From positions 1 through 5,014 of the forward strand of contig JAJAYU010000066.1 in NCBI GenBank assembly GCA_026786125.1: a stretch of 5,014 nucleotides of DNA, written 5' to 3'. Source of the DNA: Chamaesiphon sp. Lineage in GTDB: Bacteria; Cyanobacteriota; Cyanobacteriia; Cyanobacteriales; Chamaesiphonaceae. The notes under the pieces were generated by a model that saw only the letters and a list, made by a program, of their open reading frames with translations, had not been told where the DNA came from and did not search any database. This document shows, piece after piece, positions 1 to 4,949 of the stretch. Both the position numbers and the translations under genes were made by a program. How positions within the stretch are numbered: the first letter of the stretch is position 1; the number at the start of each line of letters is the position of its first letter.

Positions 1-22
1 GCCACAATTTTCACCCATATCT

Positions 23-28
23 AAGGAA
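23..28 (+). promoter_or_regulatory. Ribosome binding site of rplL
   Basis: AAGGAA lies 7 bases before the ATG at 36 and is a good Shine-Dalgarno match, which supports that start. The 35 bases before rplL fit the short spacer usually found between rplJ and rplL; rplJ itself would lie outside the window. Confidence 0.75.
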
Positions 29-35
29 TCTACAC

Positions 36-419
36 ATGTCTGCTGCAACCGATACAATTTTAGAACAGTTGAAAACCCTCAGCTTGCTTGAAGCGGCTGA
101 ATTGGTCAAACAAATCGAAGAAGCTTTTGGCGTAAGTGCTGCTGCACCTGTAGGCGTAGCTGCTGCTGGCCCTGCGGCTGTTACTGAAGCTGCTGAAGAG
201 CAAACTGAATTCAGCGTCGTCCTCGAAGCACTAGCTGACGAAAGCAAGAAAATCGCCGTCCTCAAAGTAGTCCGTGCGATCACTGGCTTAGGCTTGAAAG
301 AAGCTAAAGACTTGGTTGAGTCCACTCCTAAAGATGTCCTCACTGGCGTACCTAAAGCCGCTGCTGAAGATGCTAAGAAGCAAATCGAAGAAGCTGGCGG
401 TAAAGTCGTCCTCAAATAG
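36..419 (+). CDS. rplL: 50S ribosomal protein L7/L12
   Basis: This is the acidic stalk protein of the large ribosomal subunit. Dimers bind L10 and recruit and stimulate the translational GTPases (EF-Tu, EF-G, IF2). The 127-residue length is normal for the family (about 120-130). Three parts are visible: an N-terminal helical dimerisation domain (about residues 1-33), an Ala/Gly/Pro-rich flexible hinge (about 34-54), and the C-terminal factor-binding domain (about 57-127). The last carries the diagnostic stretch [20 protein letters not shown] (71-90), followed by KDLVE and the terminal GGKVVLK. The ATG is preceded by AAGGAA at good spacing. Family knowledge places it last in an rplK-rplA-rplJ-rplL cluster, and the strong terminator just downstream fits an operon end. 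It uses common, ordered codons typical of a highly expressed gene. Identification is essentially certain. Confidence 0.98.
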   Translation: MSAATDTILEQLKTLSLLEAAELVKQIEEAFGVSAAAPVGVAAAGPAAVTEAAEEQTEFSVVLEALADESKKIAVLKVVRAITGLGLKEAKDLVESTPKDVLTGVPKAAAEDAKKQIEEAGGKVVLK

Positions 420-441
420 TCTACTGAGTTTAAACTCGATC

Positions 442-469
442 GTCGCAAGTACATTGATTTACTTGCGAC
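442..469 (+). other. Perfect 10-bp hairpin after rplL
   Basis: GTCGCAAGTA (442-451) and its exact complement TACTTGCGAC (460-469) enclose an 8-base loop. No T-run follows, so alone it is not an intrinsic terminator. It lies directly before one that is, and probably stabilises the 3' end of the rplL message or adds to termination. Just upstream is a perfect 12-base palindrome, GAGTTTAAACTC (426-437). Confidence 0.7.
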
Positions 470-473
470 AACT

Positions 474-499
474 GAGTCAACCTAGGTTGGCTCTTTTTT
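474..499 (+). terminator. Intrinsic terminator of the rplL operon
   Basis: GAGTCAACC (474-482) pairs with GGTTGGCTC (485-493), nine positions including one G-T wobble. The innermost pair probably opens to give a CTAG tetraloop. The stem is followed immediately by six T (494-499). This is a textbook Rho-independent terminator on the + strand, 55 bases after the rplL stop, and it separates the ribosomal operon from ycf4. Confidence 0.88.
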
Positions 500-855
500 G
501 TGTCTACCGCCATCGTCTTCGTATCGATCGGTATGTGGCTTACCATCGACGAGGAATTTCTTGATCGGGTAATCGTCTTTATCTTTGAATCCGTAAGCCC
601 TCCCAGTTGATATCGATTCGCCGATCTATATCGGTAGTCATTTTACCTGGGGCGAAGCCACTAAAGGCGGTACGCGCTTACCCGTCGCGACTAATTTCGA
701 GGGTTTGATTATCCCCTGGATTGGATTAAGTCGATCTGATTAGTGAAGAAGCGTAAAAATTGCAGCTAGATTTGATCGAGTCTCTAGTAAATCGGTAATA
801 GTAGGTAGAGATACCGATCGACGCTCCCAAAATATATCAAAATTACTTATTCAAA
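500..855. other. Spacer between rplL terminator and ycf4, no gene seen
   Basis: I find no convincing gene or RNA gene in these 356 bases on either strand. The longest credible reading frame is a 25-codon ATG frame at 533-610 with no ribosome binding site. Small inverted repeats are present: CCGAT/ATCGG around CTAT (621-634) and ATCGGTA/TACCGAT (791-797 / 812-818). The second would sit in the ycf4 leader. The stretch around 650-690 is GC-richer and may be a decayed dispersed repeat, but it does not match a repeat I can name. The main likely content is the ycf4 promoter and a leader. Confidence 0.5.
772..801 (+). promoter_or_regulatory. Possible promoter of ycf4
   Basis: TTGATC (772-777) and TAATAG (796-801) are separated by 18 bases and resemble a sigma70-type -35/-10 pair about 55 bases before the ycf4 ATG. 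A promoter is expected here because a strong terminator lies upstream. This is a consensus match only; other placements in the spacer are possible. Confidence 0.3.
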
Positions 856-1416
856 ATGTCTACAGTTACCGTAACCCAAACAGTTTTGTCCCAACCCGTG
901 CTGGGTTCGCGCCGCTTTAGCAACTTCTTTTGGGCGATAGTCGTTTCGATTGGGGGGATTGGTTTTCTGCTGGCTGGACTCTCTAGCTACTTTAAAGTAA
1001 ATTTGCTTCCAGTGAGCAATCCCCTGACGATGGCATTTATTCCCCAGGGAATTGCCCTGACTTTCTATGGTGTGGCGGGAACCTTGCTGGCTACTTATTT
1101 GTGGGTGGCGATCGCCCTCGATATCGGTGGCGGTTATAATAAGTTTGATCGAGAAGCTGGAGATATTACGATCTTCCGCAATGGGTTCCCAGGTAAAAAT
1201 CGCCGGATTGAGCTGGTTAGTAAGATTGCTGATGCCCAAGCTGTCCGAGTTGATATCAAAGATGGTTTGAGTCCTCGTCGTACCCTCTATGTCCGAATTA
1301 AAGGTCGTCGCGAAATCCCCCTCACTCGCGTTGGTGAGCCAATTTCTCTGACTGAACTAGAAACCCAAGGTGCAAATTTGGCGCAGTTTTTGGGAGTACC
1401 ATTGGAAGGACTTTAA
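856..1416 (+). CDS. ycf4: Photosystem I assembly protein Ycf4
   Basis: Ycf4 is a thylakoid membrane protein that helps assemble photosystem I. In cyanobacteria its loss lowers photosystem I level without abolishing it. The 186 residues match the usual length of about 185. Two membrane segments are clear: about residues 23-43 (FFWAIVVSIGGIGFLLAG) and 64-88 (GIALTFYGVAGTLLATYLWVAI). They are separated by a short loop with the conserved FIPQGI/FYG region (61-72). A soluble basic domain follows (about 92-186), including the typical GGGYNKFDREAG stretch (91-102) and a C-terminus ending in FLGVPLEGL. No clear Shine-Dalgarno precedes the ATG, only A/T-rich sequence, which is common for cyanobacterial genes. 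The gene stands alone here, with a terminator upstream and a repeat array starting one base after its stop. A complete HIP1 octamer (GCGATCGC, 1108-1115) lies inside it. Confidence 0.96.
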   Translation: MSTVTVTQTVLSQPVLGSRRFSNFFWAIVVSIGGIGFLLAGLSSYFKVNLLPVSNPLTMAFIPQGIALTFYGVAGTLLATYLWVAIALDIGGGYNKFDREAGDITIFRNGFPGKNRRIELVSKIADAQAVRVDIKDGLSPRRTLYVRIKGRREIPLTRVGEPISLTELETQGANLAQFLGVPLEGL

Positions 1417-1454
1417 ATTGGTGGATAGTGAATGGTGAATGGTGGATGGTGAAA
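1417..1454 (+). repeat. GGTGRAT heptamer array, left arm of an inverted repeat
   Basis: After ATT, five heptamers stand in exact register: GGTGGAT, AGTGAAT, GGTGAAT, GGTGGAT, GGTGAAA (1420-1454). The array begins one base after the ycf4 stop codon. It resembles the short tandemly repeated repetitive (STRR) heptamers known from cyanobacterial spacers. Its reverse complement occurs at 1552-1570 and continues at 1664-1680, so the transcript could fold into a long hairpin. Confidence 0.85.
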
Positions 1455-1492
1455 TATGTTTGCGGCTTTAATCTGGTGAAGGTACAAACAAC

Positions 1493-1509
1493 ATAAATCA
1501 TAGATTTAT
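1493..1509. promoter_or_regulatory. Palindrome ATAAATC-ATA-GATTTAT, possible operator
   Basis: Two perfect 7-base half-sites are separated by three bases, in the otherwise unremarkable middle (1455-1551) of the ycf4-vWA spacer. A weak -35/-10-like pair, TTGCGG (1460-1465) and TACAAA (1483-1488) with 17-base spacing, lies just upstream, so the palindrome would overlap its start-site region. Both assignments are tentative; an A/T-rich palindrome of this size can arise by chance. Confidence 0.25.
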
Positions 1510-1551
1510 CTACAGCTCATAACTGCAAATCATCTCATCCCATTCAATCCG

Positions 1552-1570
1552 TCACCATCCACCATCCACC
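1552..1570 (-). repeat. Heptamer array, inner piece of the right inverted arm
   Basis: TCACC, ATCCACC, ATCCACC is the reverse complement of the left array. It pairs with 1434-1452 at 18 of 19 positions. The array stops abruptly at 1570, where a different repeat type begins, and the heptamer series resumes in phase at 1664. Confidence 0.85.
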
Positions 1571-1663
1571 ACTTGTACTGTTCGCGTAGCGTCTGCCTTA
1601 GCAGAGCGTAGCCGTTCGCGTAGCGTCTCGTTCGCGAAGCGTCTCCGATAGGAGAAGAGAAGT
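1571..1663. mobile_element. Cluster of GTTCGCGTAGCGTCT small dispersed repeats, likely insertion
   Basis: Three copies of a 15-base unit are present: GTTCGCGTAGCGTCT at 1580-1594 and 1614-1628, and GTTCGCGAAGCGTCT at 1630-1644. Two are followed by small hairpins, TCTGC-CTTA-GCAGA (1592-1605) and TCTCC-GATA-GGAGA (1642-1655). This unit type is familiar from spacers of filamentous cyanobacteria, described as small dispersed repeats; it encodes no protein. Removing 1571-1663 restores the phase and pairing of the flanking heptamer arm, so I infer an insertion of about 93 bases. The exact ends are uncertain because the surroundings are repetitive, and I see no certain target duplication. Confidence 0.6.
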
Positions 1664-1680
1664 ATCCACTATTCACTAAT
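1664..1680 (-). repeat. Heptamer array, outer piece of the right inverted arm
   Basis: ATCCACT, ATTCACT, AAT is the reverse complement of the first 17 bases of the left array (1417-1433) at 14 of 17 positions; all three differences are A/G transitions. It ends directly at the ribosome binding site of the vWA gene, so the inverted repeat spans almost the whole spacer from the ycf4 stop to the next Shine-Dalgarno. Confidence 0.75.
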
Positions 1681-1686
1681 TAGGAG
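1681..1686 (+). promoter_or_regulatory. Ribosome binding site of the vWA gene
   Basis: TAGGAG lies 6 bases before the ATG at 1693, a strong Shine-Dalgarno that fixes this start. It begins immediately after the last base of the heptamer arm. Confidence 0.8.
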
Positions 1687-1692
1687 CCTCCG

Positions 1693-2931
1693 ATGCAAGT
1701 TGCGATCGAAACCGTCATCAGCGATCCTCAGGTAGATATTAGTCAAGGTAGCAGCCAACGTCAACTTTCGATCGAGATATCGGCATTAGCCGAGCCTGAA
1801 GATCGCCAATTACCGCTGAATTTGTGTCTGATTCTTGACCATAGCGGCTCGATGAAAGGTACGCCACTAAATACTGTCAAGCAAGCTGCCAAAGAATTAA
1901 TTAAAGGCTTGAAACCAGAAGATCGGTTGTCGATTGTGGCTTTTGATCATGAGGCGAAAGTAATCGTACCCTGTCAACAAGTTACCGATCCTACAGATAT
2001 TTTTGCCCAGATTGATAAATTGCAAGCTGCTGGTGGTACCTCGATCGATGCTGGGATTAAACTAGGTATTACTCAACTGATTGAAGGTAAACAGGATCGA
2101 GTTTCCCACGCCTTTATCCTCACTGATGGCGAAAACGAACATGGTGATAATCAGCGGTGTATTACATTAGCCGGATTTGCCACCGAGAGCAATATTACCC
2201 TTAATACCCTCGGATTTGGTGAACATTGGAATCAAAATATTCTCGAAAAAATTGCTGATACCGCCGCAGGTACACTGGCTTATATTGCTGAAGCAGCTAA
2301 TGCTGTGAGCGAATTTGGGCGTATTTTCAATCGGATGCAATCAGTCGGCTTAACCAATGCTTATCTCCAGCTAGAACTCAAACCCAAAGTTCGCCTCGCT
2401 GAACTCAAACCCGTCGCCCAAGTTGCACCTGATACGATCGAATTAGCCGTCGAAACTGATGGTAATCTGCACACAGTCCGCCTCGGCGACTTAATGAAAG
2501 ATCTCGCCCGCGTCATCTTGGTAAATACCTACATCGGACAACTTGCAGAGGGCGAACAACAGATTGCGACGCTCCAAATCCGCTATGACGATCCTGCTAA
2601 AGGCTTAACTAATCTGCTCACTGCCCCTGTTAGCATCAACGTTAATATCATTACCAATCATCAACCAACAGTAGATAGCAACGTTCAGCAACATACCCTC
2701 GCTCTCGCCAAATATCGGCAAACCCAACTCGCCGAACAGAAACTCCAACAAGGAGATCGGACAGGCGCAGCCACCTTGCTTCAAACTGCTGCTAAAACTG
2801 CCCTCCAAATGGGTGATACCAACGCCGCTACTGTGTTACAGTCCAACGCCACTATTCTCCAAGGTGGAGCAGATCTGTCAGAAGCTGACAAAAAACAAAC
2901 CAGAATGGTATCTAAAACTATTTTGCAGTAA
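1693..2931 (+). CDS. von Willebrand factor type A (MIDAS) domain protein
   Basis: This 412-residue protein probably binds a divalent metal and a protein partner through a vWA domain; the partner is unknown. A beta-rich N-terminal segment (about 1-40) leads into the vWA domain (about 42-215). The domain has a complete MIDAS: DHSGS (D49, S51, S53), the Thr in GGTS (T116), and the Asp in LTDG (D145). A second region, probably beta-rich (about 216-315), follows. The C-terminus is helical (about 330-412), with the repeat-like stretches LAEQKLQQGDRTGAATLLQ and ALQMGDTNAATVLQ, and ends in RMVSKTILQ. I see no signal peptide or membrane segment, so it is likely cytoplasmic. Stand-alone vWA proteins of about 410-420 residues with this layout are widespread in cyanobacteria; their role is mostly uncharacterised. 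The ORF is intact and has a strong ribosome binding site. A kinase-like gene follows after 112 bases with no terminator between them, so co-transcription is possible. Confidence 0.92.
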   Translation: MQVAIETVISDPQVDISQGSSQRQLSIEISALAEPEDRQLPLNLCLILDHSGSMKGTPLNTVKQAAKELIKGLKPEDRLSIVAFDHEAKVIVPCQQVTDPTDIFAQIDKLQAAGGTSIDAGIKLGITQLIEGKQDRVSHAFILTDGENEHGDNQRCITLAGFATESNITLNTLGFGEHWNQNILEKIADTAAGTLAYIAEAANAVSEFGRIFNRMQSVGLTNAYLQLELKPKVRLAELKPVAQVAPDTIELAVETDGNLHTVRLGDLMKDLARVILVNTYIGQLAEGEQQIATLQIRYDDPAKGLTNLLTAPVSINVNIITNHQPTVDSNVQQHTLALAKYRQTQLAEQKLQQGDRTGAATLLQTAAKTALQMGDTNAATVLQSNATILQGGADLSEADKKQTRMVSKTILQ

Positions 2932-2985
2932 TGTGCCGGATATTAGCCTAGCCCAAGTTCGGTTTTACGCCTGCGATCGAGACAC

Positions 2986-3036
2986 CCCGATCCGTTATTC
3001 TCAAAAGGAGAGTATTTACAGATCAGCGAGATCGGG
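2986..3036 (+). promoter_or_regulatory. Inverted repeat in the leader of the kinase gene
   Basis: CCCGATC (2986-2992) and GATCGGG (3030-3036) are exact complements with a 37-base loop. The right arm covers GGGA (3034-3037), the only Shine-Dalgarno-like bases at proper distance from the GTG at 3044. The loop holds a much better AAGGAG (3005-3010) that has no usable start codon nearby. Pairing could limit initiation, but seven pairs across a long loop is modest evidence. Confidence 0.3.
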
Positions 3037-3043
3037 ATAAATT

Positions 3044-4501
3044 GTGGTTAGAAAGTGGTTGCTCCCAACATTGAGCGAAGTATTAGCCAAAGCAGAAGCG
3101 ACGGGAATAGATCTGCTCGTACCCGAATTTAGCCCTCCCGATCCTCATCCCACGACAGATCGTCAAGAATTGCAGCTCAAAGCCGAAAGTCAGTGGCATA
3201 GTGCGATTGCCGCTGTAGAAGCTTTATTATTAAACTCATTACCTAGTCCGATTGGGGTAGAAGATTTTAGCGAAGAGACGACAATCGAAGGATTGTTGAT
3301 TACCGCACCACTACCCCTATTTAGCCATCCTTCGATCGTTTCTCAATTGCAAACGATTACCTTCACCACCCCACATTCCAACCGTCAATTACTGCCCTGT
3401 AACTATACAGGCATTCATCCAACTCCCGACCAGTCGCACCATTTCCCGATTGAATTACTCCCCACAGATCCCCTGGCTGATGAACGCTTTTGTCTGGTTT
3501 TAACCAGTCAGTTTAGTCTCCTAGTGGTAATGGGCGAAACAGATAGTAGTCCCCGCTGTCAATTTTCCTTCGATCCTGACGACTTGGATCTAGCCTGGAA
3601 ATCACTACGGGGGAGAATGATGTTGACATCACCGCAGCACCTCTCCTATCTGGATCAACTAGCGGCGCAATTTAGCCAGATCGAGCCTGACTATCGATCG
3701 GTGATGGCATTTAGCCAATATCTGCTCCAACACCAGCCTGTCGCCACTCTAGCCCCCACTCCGCAAACATCTCCAGCAACGGTAGAAGTACCAGCCAAAA
3801 TCGCAGCAGATGTCGAACTACTCCAAGCCCTCACCCACGAAATCCGCACCCCATTAACCACCATTAGGACGATGACGCAATTGCTCTTGCGTCAGCCAGA
3901 TTTATCCCCGCGAGTACTCCACCGCCTGAGGGCGATCGATCGCGAGTGTACGGAACAGATTAACAGAATGGAGCTGATTTTTAGTGCGGTAGAATTGGCA
4001 ACGACACAGCCATCCCAATCCGTTGATCTGACTACCATGTCGATTAGTCAACTATTAGAACACAGCATCCCCCAATGGCAACAACAAGCCGAACGTCGCA
4101 ATCTCGATCTAGCCGTAGATATTCCCAACCAACTCCCCGCCGTCGTCAGCAATCCCACCATTCTCGATCGAGTTTTAACTGGATTAGTTGAAAACTTCAC
4201 CCGTAATCTCCCCTCTGGTAGCCGGATCCAAGTCGAAGTCACCCCCGTCGGCGACAAATTAAAACTCCAACTCCAGTCCCACCAAGAAGCTGACGAACAA
4301 CCCCACACAGCTCCCAGTAAGCGACATTCAATTGGTCAATTGCTCACCTTCCAGCCCGAAACAGGTAATCTCAGCCTGAATCTCAACGTCACAAAAAATC
4401 TTTTCCAGCTCCTCGGTGGTAAACTAGTTGTGCGCCAAAGTCCTCAACAAGGCGAAGTTTTGACCATCTTTTTGCCGTTATCAATGATTGCTCAGAGTTA
4501 G
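3044..4501 (+). CDS. Sensor histidine kinase-like protein with degenerate ATP-binding domain
   Basis: This 485-residue soluble protein has two-component sensor layout. The start is GTG: an in-frame TAA at 3038-3040 excludes earlier starts apart from the rare ATT at 3041. The N-terminal half (about 1-230) has no membrane segment. Its part at about 135-195, with LPTDPLADERFCLVLTSQF and FSFDPDDLDLAW, resembles a DICT-type sensory domain, judged from memory. A Pro/Thr/Gln linker (about 231-253) leads to a good HisKA dimerisation box, LTHEIRTPL, with H265 as the presumed phospho-acceptor. The catalytic domain (about 330-482) keeps an N-box-like GLVENF (N384) and the end pattern LGGKLVVRQSPQQGEVLTIFLPL. 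The DxGxG box is not visible, and the GxGLGL box reads GNLSLNL (441-447). ATP binding is therefore doubtful: it may be a phosphatase, a pseudokinase or a heterodimer partner. No response regulator gene is in the window. It may be co-transcribed with the vWA gene. Confidence 0.88.
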   Translation: MVRKWLLPTLSEVLAKAEATGIDLLVPEFSPPDPHPTTDRQELQLKAESQWHSAIAAVEALLLNSLPSPIGVEDFSEETTIEGLLITAPLPLFSHPSIVSQLQTITFTTPHSNRQLLPCNYTGIHPTPDQSHHFPIELLPTDPLADERFCLVLTSQFSLLVVMGETDSSPRCQFSFDPDDLDLAWKSLRGRMMLTSPQHLSYLDQLAAQFSQIEPDYRSVMAFSQYLLQHQPVATLAPTPQTSPATVEVPAKIAADVELLQALTHEIRTPLTTIRTMTQLLLRQPDLSPRVLHRLRAIDRECTEQINRMELIFSAVELATTQPSQSVDLTTMSISQLLEHSIPQWQQQAERRNLDLAVDIPNQLPAVVSNPTILDRVLTGLVENFTRNLPSGSRIQVEVTPVGDKLKLQLQSHQEADEQPHTAPSKRHSIGQLLTFQPETGNLSLNLNVTKNLFQLLGGKLVVRQSPQQGEVLTIFLPLSMIAQS

Positions 4502-4535
4502 GGGATAGGGGTTAGGGAATAGGGAATAGGGATAG
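4499..4535 (+). repeat. TAGGGRN heptamer array fused to the kinase stop codon, left arm
   Basis: Heptamers TAGGGGA, TAGGGGT, TAGGGAA, TAGGGAA and a partial TAGGGA, followed by TAG, run from 4499. The TAG stop codon of the kinase gene (4499-4501) is the first three bases of the first unit. The complement of this array occurs at 4604-4647, so the spacer can form a long imperfect hairpin; 4499-4517 pairs with 4619-4637 at 17 of 19 positions. Confidence 0.85.
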
Positions 4536-4603
4536 TTGATAATGCGTTTAGACGCAAGCGTCCTTGTAATCCCACACCCTAGTCTCAACAACCCAACACC
4601 CAG
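4536..4603. other. Core between the heptamer arms
   Basis: This holds a small hairpin, GCGT-TTAG-ACGC (4544-4555), followed by AAGCGTCC, and a CAAC/CCCAACACCC-rich stretch (about 4585-4602) of the kind often seen in cyanobacterial repeat spacers. There is no gene and no T-run terminator. It would form the loop region if the flanking arrays pair. Confidence 0.5.
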
Positions 4604-4647
4604 ACCCTAGCCCCTAGCCCCTAAACCCTATCCTCTATCCCCTATCC
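4604..4647 (-). repeat. Heptamer array fused to the YciI start codon, right arm
   Basis: Six heptamers (ACCCTAG, CCCCTAG, CCCCTAA, ACCCTAT, CCTCTAT, CCCCTAT) plus CC run directly into the ATG at 4648. They are the reverse complement of the TAGGG array after the kinase gene. No purine-rich ribosome binding site is possible in this pyrimidine-rich tract, so the downstream gene must start without a Shine-Dalgarno. The units resemble telomeric repeats only by chance; the period is seven. Confidence 0.87.
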
Positions 4648-4917
4648 ATGTGGTTCGTCAAAATTGAAACTGGAATCGTCCCCAAGCCGGAATTCGATCA
4701 ATATATTCCCGCTCATAAGGCGTATGTACAAGATCTGATCGATCGCGGACATCAGACTAAAACTGGCTACTGGGGCGAACGGGGCGGTGGGATGATGTTG
4801 TTTAAAGCTGATTCACTAGCGGAAGCGGAACAAATTGTTGCAGCCGATCCCCTAGTCCAAAATCATTGTGTCACCTATCAATTGCATGAATGGCGAATTG
4901 TGATGGGGGAGGATTAA
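4648..4917 (+). CDS. YciI family protein
   Basis: This is a small (89-residue) single-domain protein of the YciI/YCII family, which adopts a dimeric ferredoxin-like alpha+beta fold. The general function of the family is unsettled; some members are fused to or act in catabolic pathways. Visible family marks are an opening beta strand (WFVKIETG), H23 in PAHKAYVQDLIDRG (21-34), a central GGGMMLFKADSLAEAEQIVAADP (46-68) with the conserved DP (D67, P68), and a closing strand in YQLHEWRIV (77-85). H23 and D67 are the residues usually proposed to line the pocket. The length is normal and the frame intact. The ATG directly follows a C-rich heptamer array, so it lacks a Shine-Dalgarno; no better downstream start exists that would keep the first strand. 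Its TAA stop is the first three bases of another heptamer array. No neighbour suggests a pathway. Confidence 0.9.
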   Translation: MWFVKIETGIVPKPEFDQYIPAHKAYVQDLIDRGHQTKTGYWGERGGGMMLFKADSLAEAEQIVAADPLVQNHCVTYQLHEWRIVMGED

Positions 4918-4949
4918 TTGATAATTGATAATTGATAATTGATAGTTAA
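4915..4949 (+). repeat. TAATTGA heptamer array fused to the YciI stop codon
   Basis: Four perfect TAATTGA units (4915-4942) are followed by a variant, TAGTTAA (4943-4949). The YciI stop TAA (4915-4917) is the first three bases of the first unit. No complementary arm is seen before the window ends; if the pattern of the other two spacers holds, it may lie to the right. Confidence 0.88.

Noticed and set aside
11..454. Minus-strand reading frame of 147 codons opposite rplL
   Set aside because: It is the shadow of a conserved ribosomal protein gene, has low-complexity Ser/Ala composition and no recognisable family.
533..610. 25-codon ATG frame in the rplL-ycf4 spacer with a hydrophobic middle
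   Set aside because: No ribosome binding site, no neighbour support, and within chance length; not enough to call a small protein gene.
640..720. Possible tRNA or structured RNA in the GC-richer part of the spacer before ycf4
   Set aside because: No acceptor stem, no T-loop consensus and no anticodon arm could be fitted.
847..1239. Minus-strand reading frame of 130 codons opposite ycf4
   Set aside because: It overlaps the conserved ycf4 coding sequence almost entirely and shows no domain or ribosome binding site.
1417..1680. CRISPR array
   Set aside because: The repeats are 7 or 15 bases, largely contiguous, with no regular unique spacers and no cas gene.
2813..3040. 75-codon frame overlapping the end of the vWA gene and ending just before the kinase gene
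   Set aside because: Its first half is an out-of-frame reading of the vWA C-terminus; the rest lacks any recognisable feature. It is not an upstream extension of the kinase because TAA at 3038-3040 separates them.
4499..4647. Telomere-like TAGGG/CCCTA repeats
   Set aside because: The period is seven with variable seventh bases, and they sit between bacterial genes; they are STRR-type heptamers, not telomeric DNA.
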